Positions 42,816 to 49,363 of a stretch of 49,363 nt of DNA are shown piece by piece. The translations under genes were made by a program, and so were the position numbers. This stretch comes from an uncultured Scytonema sp. (lineage in GTDB: Bacteria > Cyanobacteriota > Cyanobacteriia > Cyanobacteriales > Nostocaceae). The notes beneath the pieces were generated by a model. The model was not told the origin of the DNA and ran no database searches. It saw only the letters and a program-made list of their open reading frames with translations. The stretch is taken from assembly GCA_937873135.1 (NCBI GenBank), contig CALMVQ010000276.1, positions 1 through 49,363 of the forward strand, read 5' to 3'. The number at the start of each line of letters is the position of its first letter. Position 1 is the first letter of the stretch.

Positions 42816-45185
42816 ATGTCTGATTCCTTATGGATAAATGGTCCCAGCCGCAGTGGCAAGACTGAGCGCTTAGTGCAACAGTTTTGTAATTGGGTTAACA
42901 GTGAAGTTTCTCCTAGAGAATTATTACATACTCAAAACCGAGGACGAAACAATCGGGAAACTATTTTAAAACAATTGTATCTCCATCAAACTTCCCCGGC
43001 CGTTTTAGTTTTAGCCGCCAATGATGACAATCGCCGGGAGTTAGCAAACAGAATTGTGACTGTCACACAAGGACAATATCCTCTACGCGGCAAAACTCCT
43101 TTGGGTTTTTTCCAAGATGAAGTCATTTTATTCTGGCCTCTGCTGATACAGTCGTTGAAGTTGAAGGCGCAATTTCCAGTACGACTGCGCCCAGAAACCG
43201 AACAGGAATTGGCAACCAAGCTATGGCGTTCTCAGTTGGAAGAAGAAATTTCGCTCACTCGCGCCCAGAAGTCCGGGGAATTTACGGAGGAAAGTTCTAA
43301 TGGCGGTATCCGTCGAACGCTGGCATCTACTGTGAGTGAGTACCGCTTGGTGCGTCGCATCCTAGATTTACTGCAATTAGCGGCTTACAGTGGTACTATA
43401 AGCGAAGATATCGCTAGCATTTTAGAAAGAGGTTTAGGAGAAGAGGGAAGTTCTTTAGGATTGGGAGAACTCAAACCGGAATTTCTGGCATCTTTACTCC
43501 TGGATTGGCGTAACTGGTGTTTGGAAAGGGGATTGCTGACTTACGGAATCGTGACTGAACTTTACAGCCAGCATTTGTTACCCAACCCAAATTACCAGCA
43601 GCAACTGGCAAAACGCTATCAGGCGGTGCTGGCGGATGACGTGCAGGATTACCCGGCTGTAGCTCGTCATTTATTGGAGTCACTTCTACAAGGTGGTGCA
43701 GTTGGAGCCTTTAGCTACAATCCAGATAGCACAGTGCGTTTGGGACTGGGAGGCGATCCTGATTATATGTCAAGATTACGGTTACAATGTCGCGTGGAAA
43801 CCTTGACTCAGCCGAGTGGTAGTTGCCTAGCAGAAACCATCGCCACACCAATGCTGGAATTAGTTGCACAACCAATAATGCTATCTAGTTTACCACAGTC
43901 AGTGCAGTCAATTCAAACAATTTCCCGCGCTCAACTGTTACGGAAAACTGCAGAGGTGATTGTTCATGCCATCAAGCAAGGGCAAGTGCAGCCAAATGAA
44001 GTGGCGATCATCGCACCCGGTTTAGATGCGATCGCCCGCTACACAATCATGGAAATCCTCTCCAAGCAAAATATTCGGGTAGAGTCCCTCAACGATCAAC
44101 GTCCGTTGATTAGTTCCCCCGTTATCCGAGGATTACTCACCATGCTGGCACTCATCTATCCCGGTTTGGGACGTTTGGTAGATCGCGATGCTGTGGCGGA
44201 GATGCTGGTTGTTTTGAGTCGGGGGTACGCCGTGTTCGAGGTGTCCGGGGAAGAGGAGATAAACTCTCTTGAAGCGTCCCCGCGTCCCCGTGTCCCCGTA
44301 TCTTACTCAACAATTGACCCAATACGTGCTGGGTTGATAGCAGATTACTGCTTTGTGCCACATCCCGAACGACCTAATTTGTTACCCGTGACTGCGTTTG
44401 ATCGTTGGGATCGACTTGGTTACGGCGCGACGACGGCTTATGCAGAGATACTGGAGTGGATAGACAAACAGCGATCACAACAAGAGATGCGTCTTATTCC
44501 CAGTCCGATCTCCCTTTTAGATCGAGCTATTCAGCGGTTTTTATGGAATGGGAGCAATCTCCCCTACAACCAACTGTCAGCATTGCGAGAATTACTGGAA
44601 ACAGCACAACATTACTGGGAAATTGATACCAGGTTGCGACAGACTCATTCAGCGTATAATCAGTGGGAATCTCTTGTAGAAACTGACACATCTCAGGAAA
44701 ACAGAGACGTGGTGAATTTATCAGAAAATCTCACCTCCTCCTCACCTCAAAACACCATTGCCGAATTTATACAACTACTGCGGCGTGGGACAATTACCGC
44801 CAATGCCTATCCTGTTCGCTCCATTGGCGCTGTTTCAAAAGCTGTAACTTTAGCAACAATTTTCCAATATCGCTCGAGTCGGCAATTTCATCGCTGGCAT
44901 TTCTGGCTGGATGCAGGTTCACCTTTGTGGGCAAAAGGTGGTGCAGCGACTTTGTTTGGGGCGTCACTTTTTCTTCAAGAAAGGCTTGGACAACCTTGGA
45001 CAGCAGAAGATGAAAAATTGGCAGAAGAACAAAGACTCCAAAGGATTTTAGCAGATTTGCTGTCCCGTGTCTCCGAGCAAGTTTACTTGTGTCACAGCGA
45101 TTTAGCTGTGAATGGGCAAGAACAACTTGGAACACTCTTACCTTTAGTCAATGCTTGTGTTCCAAGTCAGGAGAGCTTTTCTTAG
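42816..45185 (+). CDS. UvrD-like 'recombinase family' protein
   Basis: About 789 residues. N-terminal P-loop GPSRSGKTERLV. Later helicase-like blocks AVLADDVQDYPAVARHLLES (DDVQD in place of DEYQD) and QVQPNEVAIIAPGLDAIARY. This cyanobacterial protein resembles inactive AddB/UvrD-like partners in recombination; enzymatic helicase activity is doubtful. AAGGAG stands 10 nt before ATG 42816 (GTG 42813 also possible). A low-complexity insert (EASPRPRVPVSY, from CGTCCCC repeats at about 44273-44300) interrupts a conserved region. The TAG stop is followed in the same frame by a CHAT-domain remnant. Confidence 0.8.
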   Translation: MSDSLWINGPSRSGKTERLVQQFCNWVNSEVSPRELLHTQNRGRNNRETILKQLYLHQTSPAVLVLAANDDNRRELANRIVTVTQGQYPLRGKTPLGFFQDEVILFWPLLIQSLKLKAQFPVRLRPETEQELATKLWRSQLEEEISLTRAQKSGEFTEESSNGGIRRTLASTVSEYRLVRRILDLLQLAAYSGTISEDIASILERGLGEEGSSLGLGELKPEFLASLLLDWRNWCLERGLLTYGIVTELYSQHLLPNPNYQQQLAKRYQAVLADDVQDYPAVARHLLESLLQGGAVGAFSYNPDSTVRLGLGGDPDYMSRLRLQCRVETLTQPSGSCLAETIATPMLELVAQPIMLSSLPQSVQSIQTISRAQLLRKTAEVIVHAIKQGQVQPNEVAIIAPGLDAIARYTIMEILSKQNIRVESLNDQRPLISSPVIRGLLTMLALIYPGLGRLVDRDAVAEMLVVLSRGYAVFEVSGEEEINSLEASPRPRVPVSYSTIDPIRAGLIADYCFVPHPERPNLLPVTAFDRWDRLGYGATTAYAEILEWIDKQRSQQEMRLIPSPISLLDRAIQRFLWNGSNLPYNQLSALRELLETAQHYWEIDTRLRQTHSAYNQWESLVETDTSQENRDVVNLSENLTSSSPQNTIAEFIQLLRRGTITANAYPVRSIGAVSKAVTLATIFQYRSSRQFHRWHFWLDAGSPLWAKGGAATLFGASLFLQERLGQPWTAEDEKLAEEQRLQRILADLLSRVSEQVYLCHSDLAVNGQEQLGTLLPLVNACVPSQESFS

Positions 45186-45485
45186 TGCCATTCGGTACTG
45201 AGTGCTTGTGAAACGGGGCTGGGTAAGGAAGTCAATGGAGAAGGGTTAGTGGGGTTGACAAGAGGGTTGATGTATGCTGGGGCGGCACGACTTGTCGTTT
45301 CATTATGGGAAGTTGACGATCTCGGTACATCAATGTTGATGCAAAAATTTTACAAACAATTGTTTTGCTGTGGGAAATCACCCGTTACGGCTCTGCGCGC
45401 CGCACAACTAAACATGTGGCAGCAACAGCAGTGGCATAATCCCTATTATTGGTCGGCTTTTACCTTTCAAGGTGAGTGGCGATGA
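45186..45485 (+). pseudogene. C-terminal fragment of a CHAT-domain protease
   Basis: Directly after the TAG of the recombinase gene, in the same frame: HSVLSACETGLGKEVNGEGL, VGLTRGLMYAGAARLVVSLW and EVDDLGTSMLMQKFYK, ending NPYYWSAFTFQGEWR. This is the last third of a caspase-like CHAT domain, with the catalytic Cys (LSACETG). The catalytic His and the rest of the usual TPR-CHAT protein are absent. It is a truncated remnant unless read through the TAG. Confidence 0.85.
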
Positions 45486-45502
45486 ATCACAAGAGGAGAG
45501 TG

Positions 45503-46018
45503 TCAATCCACCGTTTTGAGGGATTGCCGAATATCCTTGAAAAGTAAAAGCAGCTGTAGAGGATTGGTTGGGGATTCTTCCATGCCAAATTTGAGGTAAA
45601 AGGTGCGCGCTTGCTCGTCTTTGGCATGGACAAGAAAAGCGCGTCCGCCAATGATTTCCGATCCCCCTAGAGCTCGGCGTAGCGCGTCGCGGAATAGAGC
45701 TTTGCCTAAGCCCTTTCCCTGATCGCCGATATCCACCGCGAACCGCGCCATAAGGATAACTGGCACAGGGTAATGCCCCTGCCCTTTGATGATGCGGGCG
45801 GGCGCATCCTCCGGCGATATGGACGCGGGGGCAAGACTATAATAGCCAATCACCCGCTCGGCGCGTGTCAGGACAAAGGTTCGGGCTCCGCCGCTTGCCT
45901 GATTTTGCAGGGCATATTTGCTCAGGAAATCATTAAGTGGTGGCTTGCCGCAATCGAAACCCGAGATATTGTGATTCTTGGTAAGCAGAACAGGCGTTTT
46001 TAACGGCTCGCCTGACAT
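45503..46018 (-). CDS. tacT: TacT-like GNAT toxin
   Basis: 171 residues: NISGFDCGKPPLNDFLSKYA, VIGYYSLAPASISPEDAPAR, then the acetyl-CoA loop DQGKGLGKALFRDALRRAL and ARTFYLKFGMEESPTNPLQL. These match TacT/AtaT-type toxins, which acetylate charged tRNA to stop translation. ATG overlaps the antitoxin stop (TAATG). The locus is GC-richer than its surroundings, a sign of transfer. Confidence 0.9.
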   Translation of the reverse strand: MSGEPLKTPVLLTKNHNISGFDCGKPPLNDFLSKYALQNQASGGARTFVLTRAERVIGYYSLAPASISPEDAPARIIKGQGHYPVPVILMARFAVDIGDQGKGLGKALFRDALRRALGGSEIIGGRAFLVHAKDEQARTFYLKFGMEESPTNPLQLLLLFKDIRQSLKTVD

Positions 46019-46296
46019 TAAAATAACTCCGGTTCGCTGAACAGTTGTTGCAATGCCGGAATGACTTTAGGCGGCGCGTCAAGACGTTGGCAGAACGCTT
46101 CCCACTGATCAGGCGGCAGACGAAACTCGGTTTGCTCCACAAGAATAGCATTCGCGGCCTCAAGGGACGCTTGTAGCACGAACTGGCTTACATTCATGCG
46201 CCGCGCTCGTGCCGCTTGTGCCAGTATCCCCTTTTCCGGCTCCGTCACCCGAATGGAAAGCCGCTTTTCTTTTTGTGTGGTGGGTATCTGAAGCAT
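46018..46296 (-). CDS. tacA: DUF1778 (TacA-like) antitoxin
   Basis: 92 residues: MLQIPTTQKEKRLSIRVTEP, EKGILAQAARARRMNVSQFV, LQASLEAANAIL then EFRLPPDQWEAFCQRLDAPP. This is a ribbon-helix-helix DNA-binding part followed by the toxin-wrapping tail (RFxLPxxQWxxFxxxLDxPP). The start is set at the Met before LQIPTT; the frame is open for 20 more codons. Operon with tacT. Confidence 0.9.
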   Translation of the reverse strand: MLQIPTTQKEKRLSIRVTEPEKGILAQAARARRMNVSQFVLQASLEAANAILVEQTEFRLPPDQWEAFCQRLDAPPKVIPALQQLFSEPELF

Positions 46297-46466
46297 GATT
46301 TTTGTTTTGTGGCTTAAAACTACTAGACTCAACTTTATTGTATTACCATTGTACACCCAATTAAGGAAATTATTTTTCGCGCTTCCAATTTGCAGAATTC
46401 AAGAATTTTGAGACGCGCGCGCGGCAACGAAAAATCAATGTCTCGCGTGTCTTATAAATCAGTGTC

Positions 46467-46575
46467 ATACCATTTCACGAAAATCTTGATACTATTCGCT
46501 CAAGAACTGCATCCCCTGCTCCCTCTGCTCAAGAACTGCTTGCCTAAATGTATCAACTTTAAAGTGAAACGGTAT
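46467..46575. repeat. 109-bp MITE-like element
   Basis: The ends ATACCATTTCAC and GTGAAACGGTAT are inverted copies (one mismatch), and the similarity extends inward over AA..TTGATAC / GTATCAA to nearly 28 bp. GCTCAAGAACTGC occurs twice inside. It has no coding capacity. This is the typical look of a small non-autonomous element. Confidence 0.65.
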
Positions 46576-46612
46576 CAAGTGTGGCAAAGCGATAGTATAG
46601 CAGTGAAAAACA

Positions 46613-46646
46613 AGATCCCCGACTTCGTAAGAGTTGTCGGGGATCT
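46613..46646. repeat. AGATCCCCGAC hairpin, copy 2
   Basis: The same 34-nt element as at 25995 (loop TTCGTAAGAGTT, one base different), here not next to a gene end. Confidence 0.8.
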
Positions 46647-46871
46647 GTGTCTAACCCTATGCTTGTCACTCTGGGAATATAAAAATCGAGGCTAAATGAT
46701 GAAACTTAGATTTGGTGAGGAGATTAGCGATGCGGAAGCCGCCACTTCGTGAACGCAAACGTGGAGAAAACTCCAAACAAAGCTCTTTAGGTAAAACCCT
46801 TGCCCAGGAAGGGTTTTAGATTCTTCCCTGCCGAAAGTGATAAAAGAGGGCTAATGACTAACGACAAAGGA

Positions 46872-47087
46872 CTATCCTTTGGGCTTGATGTAGGCGATCG
46901 CTTGTTTCCAAACTGTTGTCTGCTCGCTGTTTTCATTTATTAGACACATACAGTTTTGATCTTGCCACATAATTGTCCCTGTCAGTAGATCGCCAGTCAG
47001 CAGTTTTAACTCGATTGGGGAAGCTTGTTTAATGAAGTTTTGGACTTGTCGAATGCTAGGTAGTGAAATATCAAATTCTGTCACCAT
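46872..47087 (-). CDS. hfq: Cyanobacterial Hfq-like RNA-binding protein
   Basis: 71 residues: FDISLPSIRQVQNFIKQASP, IELKLLTGDLLTGTIMWQDQ, then CMCLINENSEQTTVWKQAIA and YIKPKG. This is the short Sm-fold Hfq of cyanobacteria, which lacks the classic Sm2 KH motif and is linked to type IV pilus and motility functions. Its position, divergent from dapF, is the arrangement known in other cyanobacteria. Confidence 0.93.
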   Translation of the reverse strand: MVTEFDISLPSIRQVQNFIKQASPIELKLLTGDLLTGTIMWQDQNCMCLINENSEQTTVWKQAIAYIKPKG

Positions 47088-47172
47088 AAAGAGTTATTTA
47101 TCGACGGACTGATGACCGCTACATTAGTTAATAGTATGGACAAAACACAAATATAATTCATCGCTTTGGCAA

Positions 47173-48030
47173 ATGGCAATCAAATTTACTAAGTATCACG
47201 GGCTGGGCAATGACTTCATTCTGATTGACAATCGCTCATCATCACAGCCTGTCTTGACGCCTAAGCTTGCAGAGGAGTTGTGCGATCGCCACTTTGGCAT
47301 TGGTGGAGATGGTGTTATTTTTGCTCTGCCTGGTGAGAATGGTACTGACTATACCATGCGAATTTTTAACTCCGATGGTTCGGAACCAGAAATGTGCGGT
47401 AATGGAATTCGCTGTTTAGCTCGATTTTTAGCTGATTTGGAAGGTAGGGGAGTGGGTGAAGAATCTTCCCAATCCCCAATAACCTATCGTATTCAAACAC
47501 TAGCTGGTGTAATTACACCCCAACTTCTACAAGATAATCAAGTTAAAGTAGATATGGGTATACCGAAGCTTTTGGCAGGAGAAATACCGACAACCCTTTG
47601 CAAAAGCGACGAAAAAGTGATTAATCAGCCGTTAGAAGTCGCTGGGAAATCTTGGGATGTCACTTGTGTGAATATGGGAAACCCTCACTGCATCACCTTT
47701 GTAGACGATGTAGCCGCAATTCCCTTAGAAAACATTGGTCCTCAATTTGAACATCACCCAGCTTTTCCTCAGCGCATCAACACCGAGTTTGTTCAAGTCA
47801 TCAATTCCACCTACGTGAAAATGCGGGTATGGGAACGAGGTGCAGGTATCACATTAGCTTGTGGAACAGGTGCATGTGCTTTATTGGTAGCTTGTGTGTT
47901 GACAGGGAAATGCGATCGCGCTGCGACTGTAGAACTTCCCGGTGGTTGCTTGCATATTGAATGGTTAGAAGACCAACATCTTTACATGACTGGACCCGCA
48001 ACGCAGGTTTTTACTGGTATTATACACTAA
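47173..48030 (+). CDS. dapF: Diaminopimelate epimerase
   Basis: 285 residues: [20 protein letters not shown], first catalytic Cys in [14 protein letters not shown] (about residue 75), [14 protein letters not shown], and second catalytic Cys in [15 protein letters not shown] (about 229). It converts LL- to meso-diaminopimelate for lysine and peptidoglycan synthesis. A short acidic insert ([13 protein letters not shown]) occurs after the first catalytic segment. Complete. Confidence 0.96.
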   Translation: MAIKFTKYHGLGNDFILIDNRSSSQPVLTPKLAEELCDRHFGIGGDGVIFALPGENGTDYTMRIFNSDGSEPEMCGNGIRCLARFLADLEGRGVGEESSQSPITYRIQTLAGVITPQLLQDNQVKVDMGIPKLLAGEIPTTLCKSDEKVINQPLEVAGKSWDVTCVNMGNPHCITFVDDVAAIPLENIGPQFEHHPAFPQRINTEFVQVINSTYVKMRVWERGAGITLACGTGACALLVACVLTGKCDRAATVELPGGCLHIEWLEDQHLYMTGPATQVFTGIIH

Positions 48031-48037
48031 TGACTGT

Positions 48038-48071
48038 AGATCCCCGACAACTTTTACGAAGTCGGGGATCT
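48038..48071. terminator. AGATCCCCGAC hairpin, copy 3 (inverted), between dapF and thrS
   Basis: AGATCCCCGAC, 12-nt loop, GTCGGGGATCT. It lies 7 bp after dapF and 10 bp before the end of thrS, between convergent genes, as copy 1 does beside chlH. Likely serves both genes as a terminator. Confidence 0.8.
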
Positions 48072-48081
48072 AAATCCGTTT

Positions 48082-49296
48082 CTAGCAAATCATACTCAAG
48101 CTATGGGAAAATTCCTCTTCCAACTGGGCTAATGCAATTTCCTCTTGAGTGGAAACGCCAAAGCGACGTAGATTAACAGTACCGTTGGCAGCTTCCATTT
48201 CGCCGACAACTGCAATCAGGGGAATCTTACGTTTTGAAAGTTCACGAATCTTTTTTGAAATTGTCGCATCACGGTTTATCAGTTCCGTTCTCACACCCCT
48301 GCGCCTCAACTTACTGACAACAGTCTGAGCCCATTCTACAGATTTATCAGAAATTGAAGCTACGGCAATTTGTACGGGTGCAAGCCATAAAGGTAAACTG
48401 CCACCGTGATTTTCCAGTACAATCCCAATCCACCGCTCTATTGAGCCTAACACTGCTTGATGTAAGATCACTGGCCGCTCAAAATCACCATCATTGTTGA
48501 CAAAGGAAAGGTCAAAAATTTGTGGGAGATTGAAATCTACCTGGATAGTACCACACTGCCAAGAGCGTCCGAGATGGTCTTCCAAGCTGACCTCAATTTT
48601 AGGACTGTAAAATGCTCCTTCACCTGGCAATAATTTATAGGCATATCCTAAAGCAACGCATGCATCGATCAGTGCAGCTTCTGCTTTGTCCCAAAGAGCA
48701 TCGTCACCAAGACGTTTTTCTGGTCTTAGCGAAATTTTAATCGTAAAATCAAAGTAGCCGAATGCCTTGTATACCTCACTAACCATATTTAGGAAGTTAC
48801 GAATCTCGTTTTCAATGTCAGCTTCAAGGCAAAAGATATGGGCATCATCTTGAACAAACTGTCGCAAGCGCATACAACCTGACAGGGTTCCCGAAGGTTC
48901 GTTACGGTGAACCATTCCAAACTCCATCAAGCGGATGGGCATTTCTCGGTAACTGCGGCGCGAAGCTTCGTAGATGGCGATATGAGCGGGGCAAGACATG
49001 GGTTTTAAGGCATAATCAGGACTGACATGACTTGAGTCTGCGTTATCCAAGCTACCAACAACAAAGATATTTTCACCGAACTTCTCCCAATGGCCTGATT
49101 TTTCCCAAAGAGTGCGGCTTAAGGCAATCGGCGATCGCACTTCCTCAAATCCGTAAGCTTCGTAAACTTGACGCATAAAATTTTCAATCGCGCGAAACAC
49201 CCGCCAACCCAAAGGATGCCAAAAAACCATCCCAGGGCTATGTTCTTCAAAATGGAATAAATCCATTGCTTTGGCTAATTCTCGATGATCGTACAT
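48082..49296 (-). CDS. thrS: Threonyl-tRNA synthetase lacking TGS and editing domains
   Basis: 404 residues, against about 600-640 for standard ThrRS. It starts MYDHRELAKAMDLFHFEEHS, exactly where the catalytic core begins. Class II motifs: motif 2 MVHRNEPSGTLSGCMRLRQF, and motif 3 LHQAVLGSIERWIGIVLENH. The zinc ligands Cys (KPMSCPAH), His (VHRNE) and His (ILHQAV) are all present. The anticodon-binding domain follows (LPLWLAPVQIAVASIS). AAGGA stands about 8 nt before the ATG, so the short form is the real product. Without the N-terminal editing domain it cannot clear Ser-tRNA(Thr) itself. Anabaena is known to have two ThrRSs, one with impaired proofreading and induced by low zinc; this may be that type or a lone short form. 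Confidence 0.92.
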   Translation of the reverse strand: MYDHRELAKAMDLFHFEEHSPGMVFWHPLGWRVFRAIENFMRQVYEAYGFEEVRSPIALSRTLWEKSGHWEKFGENIFVVGSLDNADSSHVSPDYALKPMSCPAHIAIYEASRRSYREMPIRLMEFGMVHRNEPSGTLSGCMRLRQFVQDDAHIFCLEADIENEIRNFLNMVSEVYKAFGYFDFTIKISLRPEKRLGDDALWDKAEAALIDACVALGYAYKLLPGEGAFYSPKIEVSLEDHLGRSWQCGTIQVDFNLPQIFDLSFVNNDGDFERPVILHQAVLGSIERWIGIVLENHGGSLPLWLAPVQIAVASISDKSVEWAQTVVSKLRRRGVRTELINRDATISKKIRELSKRKIPLIAVVGEMEAANGTVNLRRFGVSTQEEIALAQLEEEFSHSLSMIC

Positions 49297-49363
49297 ACTT
49301 ATCCTTCTTATAGGACTAATATTTGATTTCTGAAAAAGCTCCGTACATTTGAAGAGTAGTAAA

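Larger units (their letters stand above)
46297..46871. other. Gene-free stretch with repeats and hairpins
   Basis: It holds the 109-bp MITE-like element (46467-46575), a copy of the AGATCCCCGAC hairpin (46613-46646) and a second hairpin (AAAACCCTT, 46793-46801; AAGGGTTTT, 46809-46817). A 29-codon frame at about 46731 (MRKPPLRERKRGENSKQSSL) is not convincing. Confidence 0.5.

Noticed and set aside
1-49363. tRNA or rRNA genes
   Set aside because: No cloverleaf with a GGTTCRAAYCC-type T-loop and no rRNA-like segment was seen on either strand by eye; a tRNA scan would be decisive.

Overview
The window is chromosomal DNA of a cyanobacterium, most likely a filamentous, heterocyst-forming one. The evidence is magnesium chelatase ChlH, the proton-extrusion protein PcxA, the cyanobacterial short Hfq next to dapF, a PatD-like heterocyst-frequency protein, many GCGATCGC (HIP1) octamers, and abundant short dispersed and tandem repeats. 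Species cannot be named from the sequence alone.

Layout. 0.26-2.6 kb: an RnfD/NqrB-like membrane protein split by a long hairpin, followed by a DUF2330 exported protein. 2.8-6.5 kb: a Spy/CpxP-like protein, an IS630-type remnant, and a coiled-coil/WD40 protein that looks like the back half of a STAND ATPase. 6.6-12.8 kb: an orphan BrnA-like antitoxin, a conserved small protein, the bifunctional (p)ppGpp enzyme Rel, a PatD-like protein, a fused double ABC ATPase for peptides, and a GNAT acetyltransferase. 12.8-19 kb: a decaying zone with dispersed repeats, HicAB, a broken RNase HIII gene, a tandemly duplicated antitoxin with a frameshifted PIN toxin, a 108-bp fragment copied from chlH, and four tandem 67-bp hairpin repeats. 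19.2-22.8 kb: two adjacent related P-loop ATPases, one with a helix-turn-helix (HTH) domain and one with a Gly/Ala/Val-rich membrane region; this is a candidate two-component signalling or conflict system. 23.2-25.9 kb: a frameshifted Rpn nuclease gene whose 3' tail is present three times, around a DUF433/DUF5615 pair, then VapBC. 26-31.8 kb: chlH and an LpxB-like glycosyltransferase. 31.9-37.6 kb: an accessory island. It holds a 2.4-kb segment with inverted-repeat ends, arrays of about 34-bp-spaced subterminal motifs and a frameshifted IS1634-like transposase; then an AT-rich AAA-TOPRIM (OLD-like) protein, a resolvase fragment and MqsRA. 37.6-45.5 kb: small membrane and hypothetical proteins, a metallo-hydrolase with an internal duplication, MltA, PcxA, and a UvrD-like recombinase protein followed in frame by a CHAT-domain remnant. 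45.5-49.3 kb: TacAT, a 109-bp MITE-like element, hfq, dapF, and a threonyl-tRNA synthetase that lacks the editing domain.

The housekeeping genes (rel, chlH, mltA, pcxA, hfq, dapF, thrS) are mostly intact. Between them are at least seven toxin-antitoxin or antitoxin-like loci and many small-scale duplications (7, 69, 108, 205, 264 and 292 bp offsets or units). Several genes carry single frameshifts or stops, so the accessory part of this chromosome appears to be rearranging and decaying. All statements come from reading the sequence; no database search was run.
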